This document shows positions 24,289-32,984 of a stretch of DNA of 64,000 bases, one piece after another. Every line of letters begins with the position of its first letter. Within the stretch, counting starts at the first letter, position 1. The notes beneath the pieces are model-generated. The model did not search any database. It was given only the letters and a program-made list of their open reading frames with translations, and was not told the DNA's origin. This DNA is from Mycobacterium gordonae (lineage in GTDB: Bacteria > Actinomycetota > Actinomycetes > Mycobacteriales > Mycobacteriaceae), in the NCBI RefSeq assembly GCF_017086405.1, contig NZ_CP070973.1:3876739-3940738 (forward strand), written 5' to 3'. A program made the position numbers and the translations under genes.

Positions 24289-25476
24289 TCAACCTAATTC
24301 GGAAACTGTCGCGAGGCGCACGTAGGCCGAGGCCGCCTCCGCACGGTTCGTCGCATGCAGCTTCCGCAACACTCGCTTGACGTGTGACTTCACCGTGCCC
24401 GAGGAGATCACCAGTTCGTCGGCAATCTGCTGGTTCGTCCGGCCGGCCGCCATCAGCCGCAGCACCTCGATCTCACGGCGGGTCAGAACGGTCATCACCT
24501 TCGTCTCCACCTCGGCCAGTGACCTTGCGGCAGGACCACGTTCGACGGGCTCGATCTTGCGCAGATCCAGGTCGGCGTCCTGCAGGGCGCGGGCGGCCTC
24601 GTCTGCGGAAGCCAGGGCGCGCCGCACCTCCGCGTGCTGGCGGCGCATCCGCTCCACCAGCACCGTGCGTTCATAGGCGTAACCGAAGCCCTCGGCGAAA
24701 GCCCAGACCGTGTCGCGATCGATCTCGTCAACCACCCGACCGGAGTGCAGCCGGTCGGCGTGCAGGAAGCCGATGACCTTCCCGGTGGGCATGACCGGCG
24801 CGGCCACGTAGGAATGGGTGAGCGAGAAATCGATGATCGGACGGTTGACGCGCGGGTCGGTGCGGGCGTCCCGCACGATGGCGGGCGCGTGCCGGCGAAT
24901 CATCTCCGTTTCCAACAACATATGGTCCAGCGGCGGTGCCACCGACTGGGCAAAGGCAACCATCTTCTCCGCGCCGGCACGGTCGTCACCGAAATATGCG
25001 GACTCCATCACCATCCGGCCCTCGTGGACGCGGAACAGCACGGCGCGGTCGAATCCGCACGACTCGACCAGTTCTCGCGGTGCCCGGTCGACGATCGCCG
25101 CGACATCCTCGACGGCGCGCAGCTTGCTCAGGCCTTCCTGGACCTGAAGCAGGGCAAAGGTGCGCCGCTTGGCGCCGTCCTCGAGCAGGTCGCGTTCCAG
25201 CGAGGACAGGTCCAGCACCGCCTCGAGCGCGTTGAGCGCACGCACGTCGCCGAGAGACTCCAGGGCGGCTCGCACGACGGCCGCCTTGGCGTCGATGGCC
25301 TCGGCCACCACCGCCATCGGGTCGTCAGTCGGATCCACCGCGCATCCCTGAAAGGCTTCCCGGTACTGGCGTGCGGCGTTGGTTTCTCTGACCGGACGGG
25401 ATGCCCAACCTGGGTGGTCTCCGTCGGCCAAGGTCGCGAACGAGGCGGGATCGGGCGTATCGCTGACAACCATCAC
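24289..25476 (-). CDS. GAF-LuxR transcriptional regulator
   Basis: About 395 residues. A GAF-like sensory domain spans roughly 120-270 (VEDVAAIVDRAPRELVESCGFDRAVLFRV ... YVAAPVMPTGKVIGFLHADR), followed by a helical linker and a C-terminal LuxR helix-turn-helix (LTRREIEVLRLMAAGRTNQQIADEL). Two successive ATG codons (25476, 25473) are possible starts. It lies between catBAC and the divergent P450 gene and could regulate either. It has no ATPase domain, unlike the LAL regulator at 15329. Confidence 0.87.
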   Translation of the reverse strand: MMVVSDTPDPASFATLADGDHPGWASRPVRETNAARQYREAFQGCAVDPTDDPMAVVAEAIDAKAAVVRAALESLGDVRALNALEAVLDLSSLERDLLEDGAKRRTFALLQVQEGLSKLRAVEDVAAIVDRAPRELVESCGFDRAVLFRVHEGRMVMESAYFGDDRAGAEKMVAFAQSVAPPLDHMLLETEMIRRHAPAIVRDARTDPRVNRPIIDFSLTHSYVAAPVMPTGKVIGFLHADRLHSGRVVDEIDRDTVWAFAEGFGYAYERTVLVERMRRQHAEVRRALASADEAARALQDADLDLRKIEPVERGPAARSLAEVETKVMTVLTRREIEVLRLMAAGRTNQQIADELVISSGTVKSHVKRVLRKLHATNRAEAASAYVRLATVSELG

Positions 25477-25538
25477 CTGCTCACTGTCCTCCCAGGGCTA
25501 CCGCAGTGCGGCGGAAAATCCAAATTGCTCTCGTCTGG

Positions 25539-25555
25539 GGGCAGGAGTCCTCCCC
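25539..25555. promoter_or_regulatory. Palindrome in the GAF-LuxR / P450 divergent gap
   Basis: GGGcAGGAgTCCTcCCC is a 17 bp near-perfect palindrome, 46 bp upstream of the P450 start and 63 bp upstream of the regulator start. It is a candidate autoregulatory operator. Confidence 0.35.
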
Positions 25556-25600
25556 ATCGGGGGATCGCTTTGCTGCCGGCACGGGTCCAGGGTGGTCGAC

Positions 25601-26899
25601 ATGTCATCTGCGACCGTCTCGAACACCGACTCCGCGCCTGAAACCCGCGAAGCCAGCGAAGCCCTGCAGTTGCTCACAACTCCTGAAGGCATCGCCAACC
25701 CCTATCCGCTCTATGACCGGCTCAGGGGATTCTCACCGGTTGCGGGATATCGGGATTGGCCGCCGGGGACCGTGCCCGGCGCCGACGAACCCGTCACCGC
25801 GTGGGCGCTGTTCAGTTACGACCAGGTATTCCAGGCCGCACGCGACAGCGCCACCTTCTCGTCGCGGGATCCGCTGCAGGAGGCCTCGTCCGCACCGAGC
25901 CTGATGCTGGTCAATACCGATCCACCCCAGCACGAAGTGGAACGAAAGCTGGTCAGCCAGGCGTTCTCTCCACGCCGCGTGAAGCGACTGGAGGCCTGGC
26001 TCACGGAGCTGGTCCCGCGCCTGCTGGCCGACCTTGACGAGGCTTCCCACGGCGGCGCCGCCGAGGTCATGGAGTTCGCCGCCGAGATCCCCACCCGGGC
26101 CATGGTGCGACTCCTGGGGTTACCGGACGGCGACCACGTGCGGTTCCGGCGCTGGGCCAACGCATTCATGCTGTCGTCGTCGCTGACCCCACAAGAACGC
26201 ATCGCCAGCAACGAGGAGATGGTGGCGGCCTTCGCGGCGCGGTTGGCCGAGCGCACCGAACATCTGGCCGAAGAAGGAGCCGGATGCCCGAGCAGTCAGG
26301 ACGTCGAGGACGCGGAGGACCTGATCGCCGCGCTGCTACGCGCCGAGGTGGACGGGCAGCGGCTCACCCCGGCGGAGATCGTCCGGTTCTGCGTCACACT
26401 CGTGGTCGCCGGCAGCGAAACGACGACGTTCCTGATCGGCAATCTGCTGCACGCGCTGGCGCGCGAACCCGAGCTCACCGCGCGGATTCGCGCCGACCGC
26501 ACGCTACTGAATCTGTTCGTGGAAGAAGAGCTTCGGCTCGACGGGCCGCCGCAGCGGCTCTTCCGCATTGCGACCCGCGACGTCGAGGTGGCCGGCAAGC
26601 TGATTCGCAAAGGCGACTGGGTGGCGCTGTTCTTCGGCTCGGCGAATCGCGATCCCGCAGTGTTTCCTGACCCCGGACGCCTCGACATCGACCGTCCCAA
26701 CATCCGCCAGCAACTCTCCCTCGGACACGGCGTGCACTTCTGCCTCGGCGCGTCGTTGGCGCGGCTGGAGGTCTTGGCGGTGCTCAACGCCGTCTTGGAC
26801 CGCTATCAGCGGATCGCGCTCACCGATGATCCGGGCACAAAGCAGACCGCGAGCCTGCTGACTCACGCTTATGTCCGCCTGCCCCTTCATCTTTCATGA
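25601..26899 (+). CDS. Cytochrome P450 (CYP)
   Basis: 432 residues with the I-helix oxygen-activation motif AGSETTT (270-276), the K-helix ExxR (E309-R312) and the haem-binding loop LGHGVHFCLG with proximal Cys381. The usual Phe that starts the haem loop is Leu here. I start at the ATG at 25601; the frame is open further upstream but that part crosses the divergent promoter. It overlaps the next gene by ATGA. It probably hydroxylates or epoxidises a hydrophobic substrate with electrons from the ferredoxin encoded two genes downstream. Confidence 0.92.
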   Translation: MSSATVSNTDSAPETREASEALQLLTTPEGIANPYPLYDRLRGFSPVAGYRDWPPGTVPGADEPVTAWALFSYDQVFQAARDSATFSSRDPLQEASSAPSLMLVNTDPPQHEVERKLVSQAFSPRRVKRLEAWLTELVPRLLADLDEASHGGAAEVMEFAAEIPTRAMVRLLGLPDGDHVRFRRWANAFMLSSSLTPQERIASNEEMVAAFAARLAERTEHLAEEGAGCPSSQDVEDAEDLIAALLRAEVDGQRLTPAEIVRFCVTLVVAGSETTTFLIGNLLHALAREPELTARIRADRTLLNLFVEEELRLDGPPQRLFRIATRDVEVAGKLIRKGDWVALFFGSANRDPAVFPDPGRLDIDRPNIRQQLSLGHGVHFCLGASLARLEVLAVLNAVLDRYQRIALTDDPGTKQTASLLTHAYVRLPLHLS

Positions 26900-27297
26900 A
26901 CGAGTCACGCAACATCGCCGCGACCGAGGCGATCTACCGGGCAGTGCCGCTGGGTGATATGCCCACCGTGTTGGCACATCTGGATTCCGACGTGCGCATC
27001 AGCTATTACGGCACCGCGAGGATCCCGTATGCCGGCGACTACCACGGCATCGAGGAGGCGATCACGTTCCTCGACAAGGTGGGACAAGCGATCGAGATCA
27101 TCGAGATGGCGCCGTGGAAGTTCATCGCGCAGGGTGACGATCTGGCGACCTGGGGCCGGCAGCGTTTCCGCCGCCGTACCACCGGTCACGAGTGGGAGAC
27201 AGAATTCGCGCACATCATCACGCTGCGCGAGGGCCGCTGGCTGTACTTTCGCGATTTCGCGAATTCCGCGCTCGCCCTCGAGGCTTTCAGCGCATGA
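26896..27297 (+). CDS. SnoaL/NTF2-like protein
   Basis: 133-residue NTF2-like fold protein (NIAATEAIYRAVPLGDMPTVLAHLDSDV ... EFAHIITLREGRWLYFRDF). It overlaps the P450 gene and the ferredoxin gene by 4 bp each, so the three are co-translated. It lacks the Arg-Asp-Asp triad of limonene-epoxide hydrolases. Its role is unknown; a substrate-binding, isomerase or small hydrolase function working with the P450 is plausible. Confidence 0.8.
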   Translation: MNESRNIAATEAIYRAVPLGDMPTVLAHLDSDVRISYYGTARIPYAGDYHGIEEAITFLDKVGQAIEIIEMAPWKFIAQGDDLATWGRQRFRRRTTGHEWETEFAHIITLREGRWLYFRDFANSALALEAFSA

Positions 27298-27485
27298 GAG
27301 TCACGGCCAACCGCGAGATCTGCATGTCCGCCGGCATCTGCGTGATGACGGCCGATGCGGTGTTCAGCCAGGACGCCGACGGCATCGTCGTCGTGGCCTC
27401 TCCGGACGTGCGCGCGGGAGAGGAGCGCCGGGCGCGCAACGCCGTCACCCTGTGCCCCTCGGGGGCGCTGCAACTGGTGCCGTGA
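27294..27485 (+). CDS. 3Fe-4S ferredoxin for the P450
   Basis: 63-residue ferredoxin with three cysteines, C10, C16 and C54 followed by Pro. The position that is Cys in 4Fe-4S proteins (13) is Ala, giving the 3Fe-4S type that serves mycobacterial P450s. The ATG overlaps the previous stop (ATGA). It is the probable electron donor to the P450 at 25601. A cognate ferredoxin reductase is not adjacent. Confidence 0.88.
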   Translation: MRVTANREICMSAGICVMTADAVFSQDADGIVVVASPDVRAGEERRARNAVTLCPSGALQLVP

Positions 27486-27535
27486 CGCGGCCGCCCGCCA
27501 CGCCGCAGCCTGGCCAGTACCGTCACGAATCGACC

Positions 27536-27669
27536 ATACTAGCTAGATACATCATCACACATAAGTGGCTATTTGCATCGATATTTACGTCATCGACACG
27601 TGTAGTTTTGCGTATCGTCTATGGACATGATGGTGTCGCCCCGCGTACCCTCGCGGATGTCACCCATCC
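27536..27669 (+). promoter_or_regulatory. Conserved promoter/operator element, copy B (mce operon)
   Basis: 134 bp in the 247 bp gap before the yrbE genes. ATACTAGCTAGATAC starts the element and GCGTATCGTCTATGGACAT follows at the same 74 bp offset as in copy C. CATGAT within it may be the -10 box. The end (CCGCGTACCCTCGC..GTCACCC) also matches copy C. It is the only clear promoter-like sequence ahead of the mce operon. I see no other gene in 27486-27732. Confidence 0.65.
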
Positions 27670-27732
27670 ACTTCGACTTGTCCCGGGGGCCAGCGTGACC
27701 TACCGCACGCGACGACAGAGAGTCGTTGTCAG

Positions 27733-28521
27733 GTGGTGCGCGGCGACATGGTGATTGCGGTCGGCCGAGCAGCCACACCGGTCCGCGCGATCGGCGACTT
27801 CTTCGCGATGTCACTGGACACCTTCATGGCCATGGTCCGGCCCCCGTTCGCCTGGCGGGAGTACCTGTTGCAGTGCTGGTTCGTCGCTCGGGTGTCCACG
27901 CTCCCAGGAATTTTGATGACCATTCCGTGGGCGGTGATTTCGGGTTTCCTCTTCAATGTCCTCCTGACCGACATCGGCGCCGCCGATTTCTCCGGCACCG
28001 GTTGCGCGATCTTCACCGTGGATCAGAGCGCTCCCATCGTGACGGTGCTGGTTGTCGCCGGCGCGGGATCCACTGCCATGTGCGCCGATCTCGGTGCGCG
28101 AACCATCCGTGAGGAACTCGACGCGCTGCGGGTGATGGGCATCAATCCCATTCAGGCGCTTGCGGTTCCGCGGGTCTTGGCGGCCACCACCATCTCGCTG
28201 GCCCTGAGTTCGATCGTGACCGCGACCGGTCTGATCGGTGCCTTCTTCTGCTCGGTGTTCCTGATGCATGTCTCGGCCGGCGCCTGGGTCAGCGGTCTGA
28301 CCACGCTGACCCACACGATCGACGTCGTCATCTCGATGATCAAAGCGACACTGTTCGGTCTGATGGCAGGATTGATCGCCTGCTACAAAGGCATGTCGGT
28401 CGGCGGGGGTCCCGCCGGTGTCGGTCGCGCCGTCAACGAGACGGTGGTGTTCGCTTTCATCGTCCTGTTCGTCATCAACATCATCGTCACCGCCGTCGGC
28501 ATGCCGTTCATGGTGTCATGA
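27733..28521 (+). CDS. YrbEA-type Mce permease
   Basis: 262-residue MlaE/YrbE integral membrane protein with five or six hydrophobic segments and the EELDALRVMGINP motif that contacts the ATPase. The GTG at 27733 follows AGG; an internal ATG at 27748 is possible. Together with the next gene it forms the inner-membrane channel of an Mce lipid/sterol-type importer. Confidence 0.92.
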   Translation: MVRGDMVIAVGRAATPVRAIGDFFAMSLDTFMAMVRPPFAWREYLLQCWFVARVSTLPGILMTIPWAVISGFLFNVLLTDIGAADFSGTGCAIFTVDQSAPIVTVLVVAGAGSTAMCADLGARTIREELDALRVMGINPIQALAVPRVLAATTISLALSSIVTATGLIGAFFCSVFLMHVSAGAWVSGLTTLTHTIDVVISMIKATLFGLMAGLIACYKGMSVGGGPAGVGRAVNETVVFAFIVLFVINIIVTAVGMPFMVS

Positions 28522-28530
28522 GGTGAAGCC

Positions 28531-29346
28531 ATGACGATGACGCAAAGCGTTGCTGCCGAATGGAATCGGCTGGGATCCCAGATGCGGTTCTACGTCAGCA
28601 CACTGACCGGTATTCCCGATGCGGTGCTGCACTACCGCGGCGAACTGCTCCGCGTGATCGCCCAGATGGGTTTGGGCGTGGGCACTCTCGCGGTAATCGG
28701 CGGAACGGTCGTCATCGTCGGGTTCCTGGCCATGACCACCGGTGCGATCGTTGCGGTGCAGGGCTACAACCAATTCGCCTCGGTCGGGGTAGAGGCGCTG
28801 ACCGGGTTTGCGTCCGCATTCTTCAACACCCGGGAGATCCAGCCGGGAACCGTGATGGTCGCACTGGCGGCCACGGTGGGCGCCGGGGCCACCGCGCAAC
28901 TCGGAGCGATGCGGATCAACGAGGAAATCGACGCCCTGGAGGTGATCGGCATCCGCAGCGTCAGCTATCTGGCGAGCACCCGGGTACTGGCGGGAGTGAT
29001 CGTCGCCGTGCCGCTGTTCTGCGTCGGGTTGATGACGGCCTATCTGGCCGCCCGGTTGGGCACCACCGCGGTCTACGGGCAGGGTTCCGGTGTCTACGAC
29101 CACTACTTCAACACCTTCCTGCGGCCTACTGACGTGCTCTGGTCGTCGTTCGAGGTCGTCGTCGTGGCCCTGGTGATCATGCTGGTGTGCACCTATTACG
29201 GCTACAACGCGCACGGCGGGCCGGCCGGGGTGGGCGAGGCCGTCGGGCGCGCGGTGCGGGCCTCGATGGTCATCGCATCGATCGCCATCGTCATCATGAC
29301 GCTCGCCATCTACGGCCAGTCCCCGAACTTCCACCTGGCGAGCTAG
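28531..29346 (+). CDS. YrbEB-type Mce permease
   Basis: 271-residue MlaE/YrbE protein paired with the preceding one. It carries NEEIDALEVIGIRSVSYL, the ATPase-coupling loop, several membrane segments, and the YGYNAHGGPAGVGEAVG motif. The ATG lies 9 bp after the previous stop. The ATPase (MceG) is normally encoded elsewhere and is not in this window. Confidence 0.92.
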   Translation: MTMTQSVAAEWNRLGSQMRFYVSTLTGIPDAVLHYRGELLRVIAQMGLGVGTLAVIGGTVVIVGFLAMTTGAIVAVQGYNQFASVGVEALTGFASAFFNTREIQPGTVMVALAATVGAGATAQLGAMRINEEIDALEVIGIRSVSYLASTRVLAGVIVAVPLFCVGLMTAYLAARLGTTAVYGQGSGVYDHYFNTFLRPTDVLWSSFEVVVVALVIMLVCTYYGYNAHGGPAGVGEAVGRAVRASMVIASIAIVIMTLAIYGQSPNFHLAS

Positions 29347-29351
29347 TCGAC

Positions 29352-30689
29352 ATGAGCAGTGGTCCAGGTCGGCACCGTCTGCACGACGGGTGGTGGACGC
29401 TGATCCTGTTGGCCACCATCGGCATCGTCGTGGTCGTGACGGCGGTGTCCTTCGACGGAACACTGCGCTCGTATGTACCGGTCACGTTGACCGCGGACCG
29501 CTCCGGGCTGGTCATGGACACCGACGCCAAGGTCATGATGCGCGGCGTGCAAATAGGCCGGGTCAGCCATATCGCCGATGACCGGTCGGGGACCCGGCTG
29601 GCGCTGCAGCTTGACCCTGATCAAATGCGCTACATCCCAGCCAATGTCGAGGCGCAGATCAGCGCCACCACCGCATTCGGCGCAAAGTTCGTTGAGCTGG
29701 TGGTACCGCAGCAGCCGAGTCGCGCGCGACTGGCGGCCGGGGCGGTTGTGCACTCGAAGAACGTGAGTACCGAGATCAACACCGTCTTCGAGAACGTGGT
29801 CAGCCTGCTCAACGTGATCGACCCGCTCAAACTCAACGCGGTGCTGACCGCGGTGGCCGACGCCTTACGAGGCCAGGGCGAACGGATCGGCAGGGCCACC
29901 ACCGATCTCAACGAAGTGTTGACGGCGCTCAACGCCCGTAGCGAGACCATTCGCCGGGACTGGAAGTCCTTACGAAGTTTCTCCGACACCTACAACGCGG
30001 CCGCCCAGGACATCTTGACCATCATGGATGCCGCGAGCACCACCAGCACCACGGTGGTCGGCCACGCCAAAGAGCTGGATTCGTTGCTACTCAGCGTCAT
30101 TGGCCTGTCCAGCTCCGGCACCACCCTGCTGGGCGGTAGTAGAGACAACCTCGCCGCATCGGTCAATCTGCTGGAGCCGACGACCCGGCTGCTGGGCAAA
30201 TACAGCCCCGAGTACACCTGCTTCCTGCAGGGTGTCACGTGGTATCTCAACAACGGCGGCTACGAGGCGTGGGGTGGTGGTGACGGCCGCACCCTCCAAC
30301 TCGACGTCGCCTTGCTGCTGGGCAATGATCCGTATGCATACCCGGACAACCTGCCGTTGGTCGCCGCCAAGGGCGGTCCCGGCGGCAGGCCCGGGTGCGG
30401 GTCACTACCCGACGCCAGCAAGAACTTCCCGGTACGCGAAGTAGTCACCAATACCGGATGGGGCACCGGCATCGACATCCGGCCCAATCCCGGTCTCGGA
30501 CATCCTTGTTGGGCCGACTACTTCCCGGTGACCCGCGCCGTACCCGAGCCGCCGTCGATCCGGCAATGCCTCCCCGGCCCGGCCATCGGTCCCAACCCGG
30601 GTGGCCCGCCTTACGGGGCGGCGCTCTACGGCCCTGGGGGTGTGCCGCTCTGGCCAGGGGTGCCACCGGCAGAACCGGGCCCGCCATGA
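29352..30689 (+). CDS. Mce-family protein A
   Basis: 445 residues: one N-terminal membrane helix, an MlaD/MCE domain (about 40-120, VMDTDAKVMMRGVQIGRVSHI), a helical middle and a Pro/Gly-rich C-terminal tail. I use the ATG at 29352, 5 bp after the yrbEB stop, as the in-frame sequence above it belongs to the permease gene. It is the first of six Mce proteins forming a periplasmic lipid-transfer tube. The mce operon class (1-4 or other) cannot be assigned. Confidence 0.9.
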   Translation: MSSGPGRHRLHDGWWTLILLATIGIVVVVTAVSFDGTLRSYVPVTLTADRSGLVMDTDAKVMMRGVQIGRVSHIADDRSGTRLALQLDPDQMRYIPANVEAQISATTAFGAKFVELVVPQQPSRARLAAGAVVHSKNVSTEINTVFENVVSLLNVIDPLKLNAVLTAVADALRGQGERIGRATTDLNEVLTALNARSETIRRDWKSLRSFSDTYNAAAQDILTIMDAASTTSTTVVGHAKELDSLLLSVIGLSSSGTTLLGGSRDNLAASVNLLEPTTRLLGKYSPEYTCFLQGVTWYLNNGGYEAWGGGDGRTLQLDVALLLGNDPYAYPDNLPLVAAKGGPGGRPGCGSLPDASKNFPVREVVTNTGWGTGIDIRPNPGLGHPCWADYFPVTRAVPEPPSIRQCLPGPAIGPNPGGPPYGAALYGPGGVPLWPGVPPAEPGPP

Positions 30690-30723
30690 TCAACCGAGTA
30701 AGCACCAAAGCAGGGGAAACACC

Positions 30724-31752
30724 ATGCGGGACAATCTAAGAGGGGTCATCCTGCGCCTCGGTGTCTTCCTGACAATCTGCGTGCTGACCGCCTTCGTGCT
30801 GGTCGCCGTCTTCGGTGAGGTGCGGTTCGCAGCCGGCAAGACCTACTACGCCGAGTTCACCAACGTCTCAAACCTGCGGCAGGGCAAACTCGTTCGCATC
30901 GCCGGCGTCGAGGTCGGCAAGGTCACCAAGATCTCCATCAACCCCGATGCGACCGTGCGTGTCGAATTCACCGCCGAGGATTCGGTCACCCTCACCGAAG
31001 GCACCCAAGCCGTCATCCGCTACGACAACCTGTTCGGAGACCGCTACCTGGCCCTGGAGGAAGGACCCGGCGGTCTGGCCGCACTTCGTCCCGGCCAGAC
31101 GATTCCGTTGGCGCGCACCAAGCCGGCCCTGGATCTGGATGCCCTGATCGGCGGCTTCAAACCGCTGTTCCGGGCGCTGAATCCCGATCAGGTCAACGCG
31201 CTGAGCGAACAACTACTACAAGCGTTCCAGGGGCAGGGGCCCACCATCGACTCTTTCCTGGACCAGGCCGCGGTCCTGACCAACACGCTGGCCGACCGCG
31301 ATCAGCTGATCGGGCAGGTCGTCGACAACCTCAACGTCGTGTTGGGTTCGCTTGGCGGCCAGAGCGATCGGCTCGACCAGGCAGTGCTCTCCCTGTCGCA
31401 GCTGGTGCACGGACTGGCCGAACGCAAGACCGACATCTCCAATGCGGTGGCCTACACTAACGCCGCGGCCGGATCGATCGCCGACCTGCTGTCACAGGCC
31501 CGCAAGCCGTTCACCAAAGTCGTGCAGGAGACGGATCGGGTCGCCGGTATAGCGCTGGCCGACCACGACTATCTCGACAATCTGCTGAACACCCTGCCGG
31601 ACCGGTACCAGGCACTGGTGCGCCAAGGCATGTACGGCGACTTCTTCGCCTTCTATCTGTGCGACATCGTGCTCAAGGTCAACGGCAAAGGGGGACAACC
31701 CGTCTACGTCAAGGTGGCCGGCCAGCCTACGGGACGGTGCGCGCCAAAATGA
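30724..31752 (+). CDS. Mce-family protein B
   Basis: 342 residues with an N-terminal membrane helix (LGVFLTICVLTAFVLVAVF) and an MCE domain (NVSNLRQGKLVRIAGVEVGKV). The ATG at 30724 follows AGGGGAAACACC. A short out-of-frame ATG at 30686 is not used. It overlaps mceC by ATGA. Confidence 0.9.
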   Translation: MRDNLRGVILRLGVFLTICVLTAFVLVAVFGEVRFAAGKTYYAEFTNVSNLRQGKLVRIAGVEVGKVTKISINPDATVRVEFTAEDSVTLTEGTQAVIRYDNLFGDRYLALEEGPGGLAALRPGQTIPLARTKPALDLDALIGGFKPLFRALNPDQVNALSEQLLQAFQGQGPTIDSFLDQAAVLTNTLADRDQLIGQVVDNLNVVLGSLGGQSDRLDQAVLSLSQLVHGLAERKTDISNAVAYTNAAAGSIADLLSQARKPFTKVVQETDRVAGIALADHDYLDNLLNTLPDRYQALVRQGMYGDFFAFYLCDIVLKVNGKGGQPVYVKVAGQPTGRCAPK

Positions 31753-32984
31753 GAAGCTTCGCCGAACGCAATCGGCTCGTCATCGGCGCGGTGGGCATTG
31801 TCGGCGTGACCGCAGCGGTGGTGGGCGCCTTGGAGTACCAGCGTTTGCCGTTCTTCGATCACGGCAGGACGGTCTCCGCCTACTTCGCGGACGCGGGAGG
31901 GCTACGGACCGACAACACCGTAGAGGTGTCCGGCTACCCGGTGGGCAGGGTGTCCAGCATCGAGCTGGACGGGCCCGGCGTCCTGGTCACGTTCAATATT
32001 GAGGACGACATCCGGCTGGGCGAGCGCACCGAGGTGGCGATCAAGACCAAGGGTCTGCTGGGCAGCAAGTTCCTCGATGTGCTGCCCCGCGGCGACGGCC
32101 GGCTCACCGGTCCGATCCCCATCGAGCGGACCATGTCGCCCTACCAATTGCCGGATGCACTGGGAGATTTGGCCACCACGATCAGCGGGCTGAACACCAG
32201 CCAGCTGTCCGCCTCGCTGGACATGCTGTCGAAGACCTTCGCCGACACACCGACGGATTTCCGGAACGCTGTCAAGGGAGTGGCCCGACTCGCGCAGACT
32301 CTCGACGAGCGGGACGCCCAGCTGCGCGGCCTGCTCGACAATGCCGCCAAAGCCACCGCAGTACTGGCCAAGCGCACCGACCAGATCGTGGATCTGGTGC
32401 GCGACACGAACGCGGTGCTCACACAGTTGCGGACCCAAAGTGCGGCGCTGGATCAGATCTGGACGAACATGTCCGCGGTGTCGAAGCAATTGCAGGCTTT
32501 TATCGCCGAGAACCGGCAGCAATTGCGGCCGGCACTGGACAAGCTCAACGGGGTGCTGGCCATCGTCGAGAACCGCAAAGAACGCCTGCAGCAGGCGATT
32601 CCCTTGCTGAACTCCTACGTGATGTCACTGGGTGAATCACTGTCCTCGGGTCCGTTCTTCAAGGCTTATGTGGTCAATCTCCTACCGGGCCAGTTTGTTC
32701 AGCCGTTCATCAGCGCCGCCTTCTCCGACCTCGGTTTGGATCCGGCCACCCTGCTGCCGTCGCAACTGACCGACCCTCCGACCGGTCAGCCCGGAACCCC
32801 GGCGTTGCCGGTCCCGTACCCGCGAACCGGGCAGGGCGGCGAACCACGGTTGACTGTGCCCGACGCCATCACCGGCAACCCCGGTGACCCGCGGTATCCG
32901 TACCGTCCGGAGCCGCCGGCCCCGCCGCCCGGCGGTCCGCCTCCCGGCCCACCAGCGCAGCAGCCGGCGGGAGGTACTCCGTGA
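31749..32984 (+). CDS. Mce-family protein C
   Basis: 411 residues: a membrane helix near residues 10-28, an MCE domain (GGLRTDNTVEVSGYPVGRV), a long helical stretch, and a Pro-rich tail (APPPGGPPPGPPAQQPAGG) typical of MceC. Both ends overlap their neighbours by 4 bp, so the operon is tightly coupled. Confidence 0.9.
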   Translation: MRSFAERNRLVIGAVGIVGVTAAVVGALEYQRLPFFDHGRTVSAYFADAGGLRTDNTVEVSGYPVGRVSSIELDGPGVLVTFNIEDDIRLGERTEVAIKTKGLLGSKFLDVLPRGDGRLTGPIPIERTMSPYQLPDALGDLATTISGLNTSQLSASLDMLSKTFADTPTDFRNAVKGVARLAQTLDERDAQLRGLLDNAAKATAVLAKRTDQIVDLVRDTNAVLTQLRTQSAALDQIWTNMSAVSKQLQAFIAENRQQLRPALDKLNGVLAIVENRKERLQQAIPLLNSYVMSLGESLSSGPFFKAYVVNLLPGQFVQPFISAAFSDLGLDPATLLPSQLTDPPTGQPGTPALPVPYPRTGQGGEPRLTVPDAITGNPGDPRYPYRPEPPAPPPGGPPPGPPAQQPAGGTP

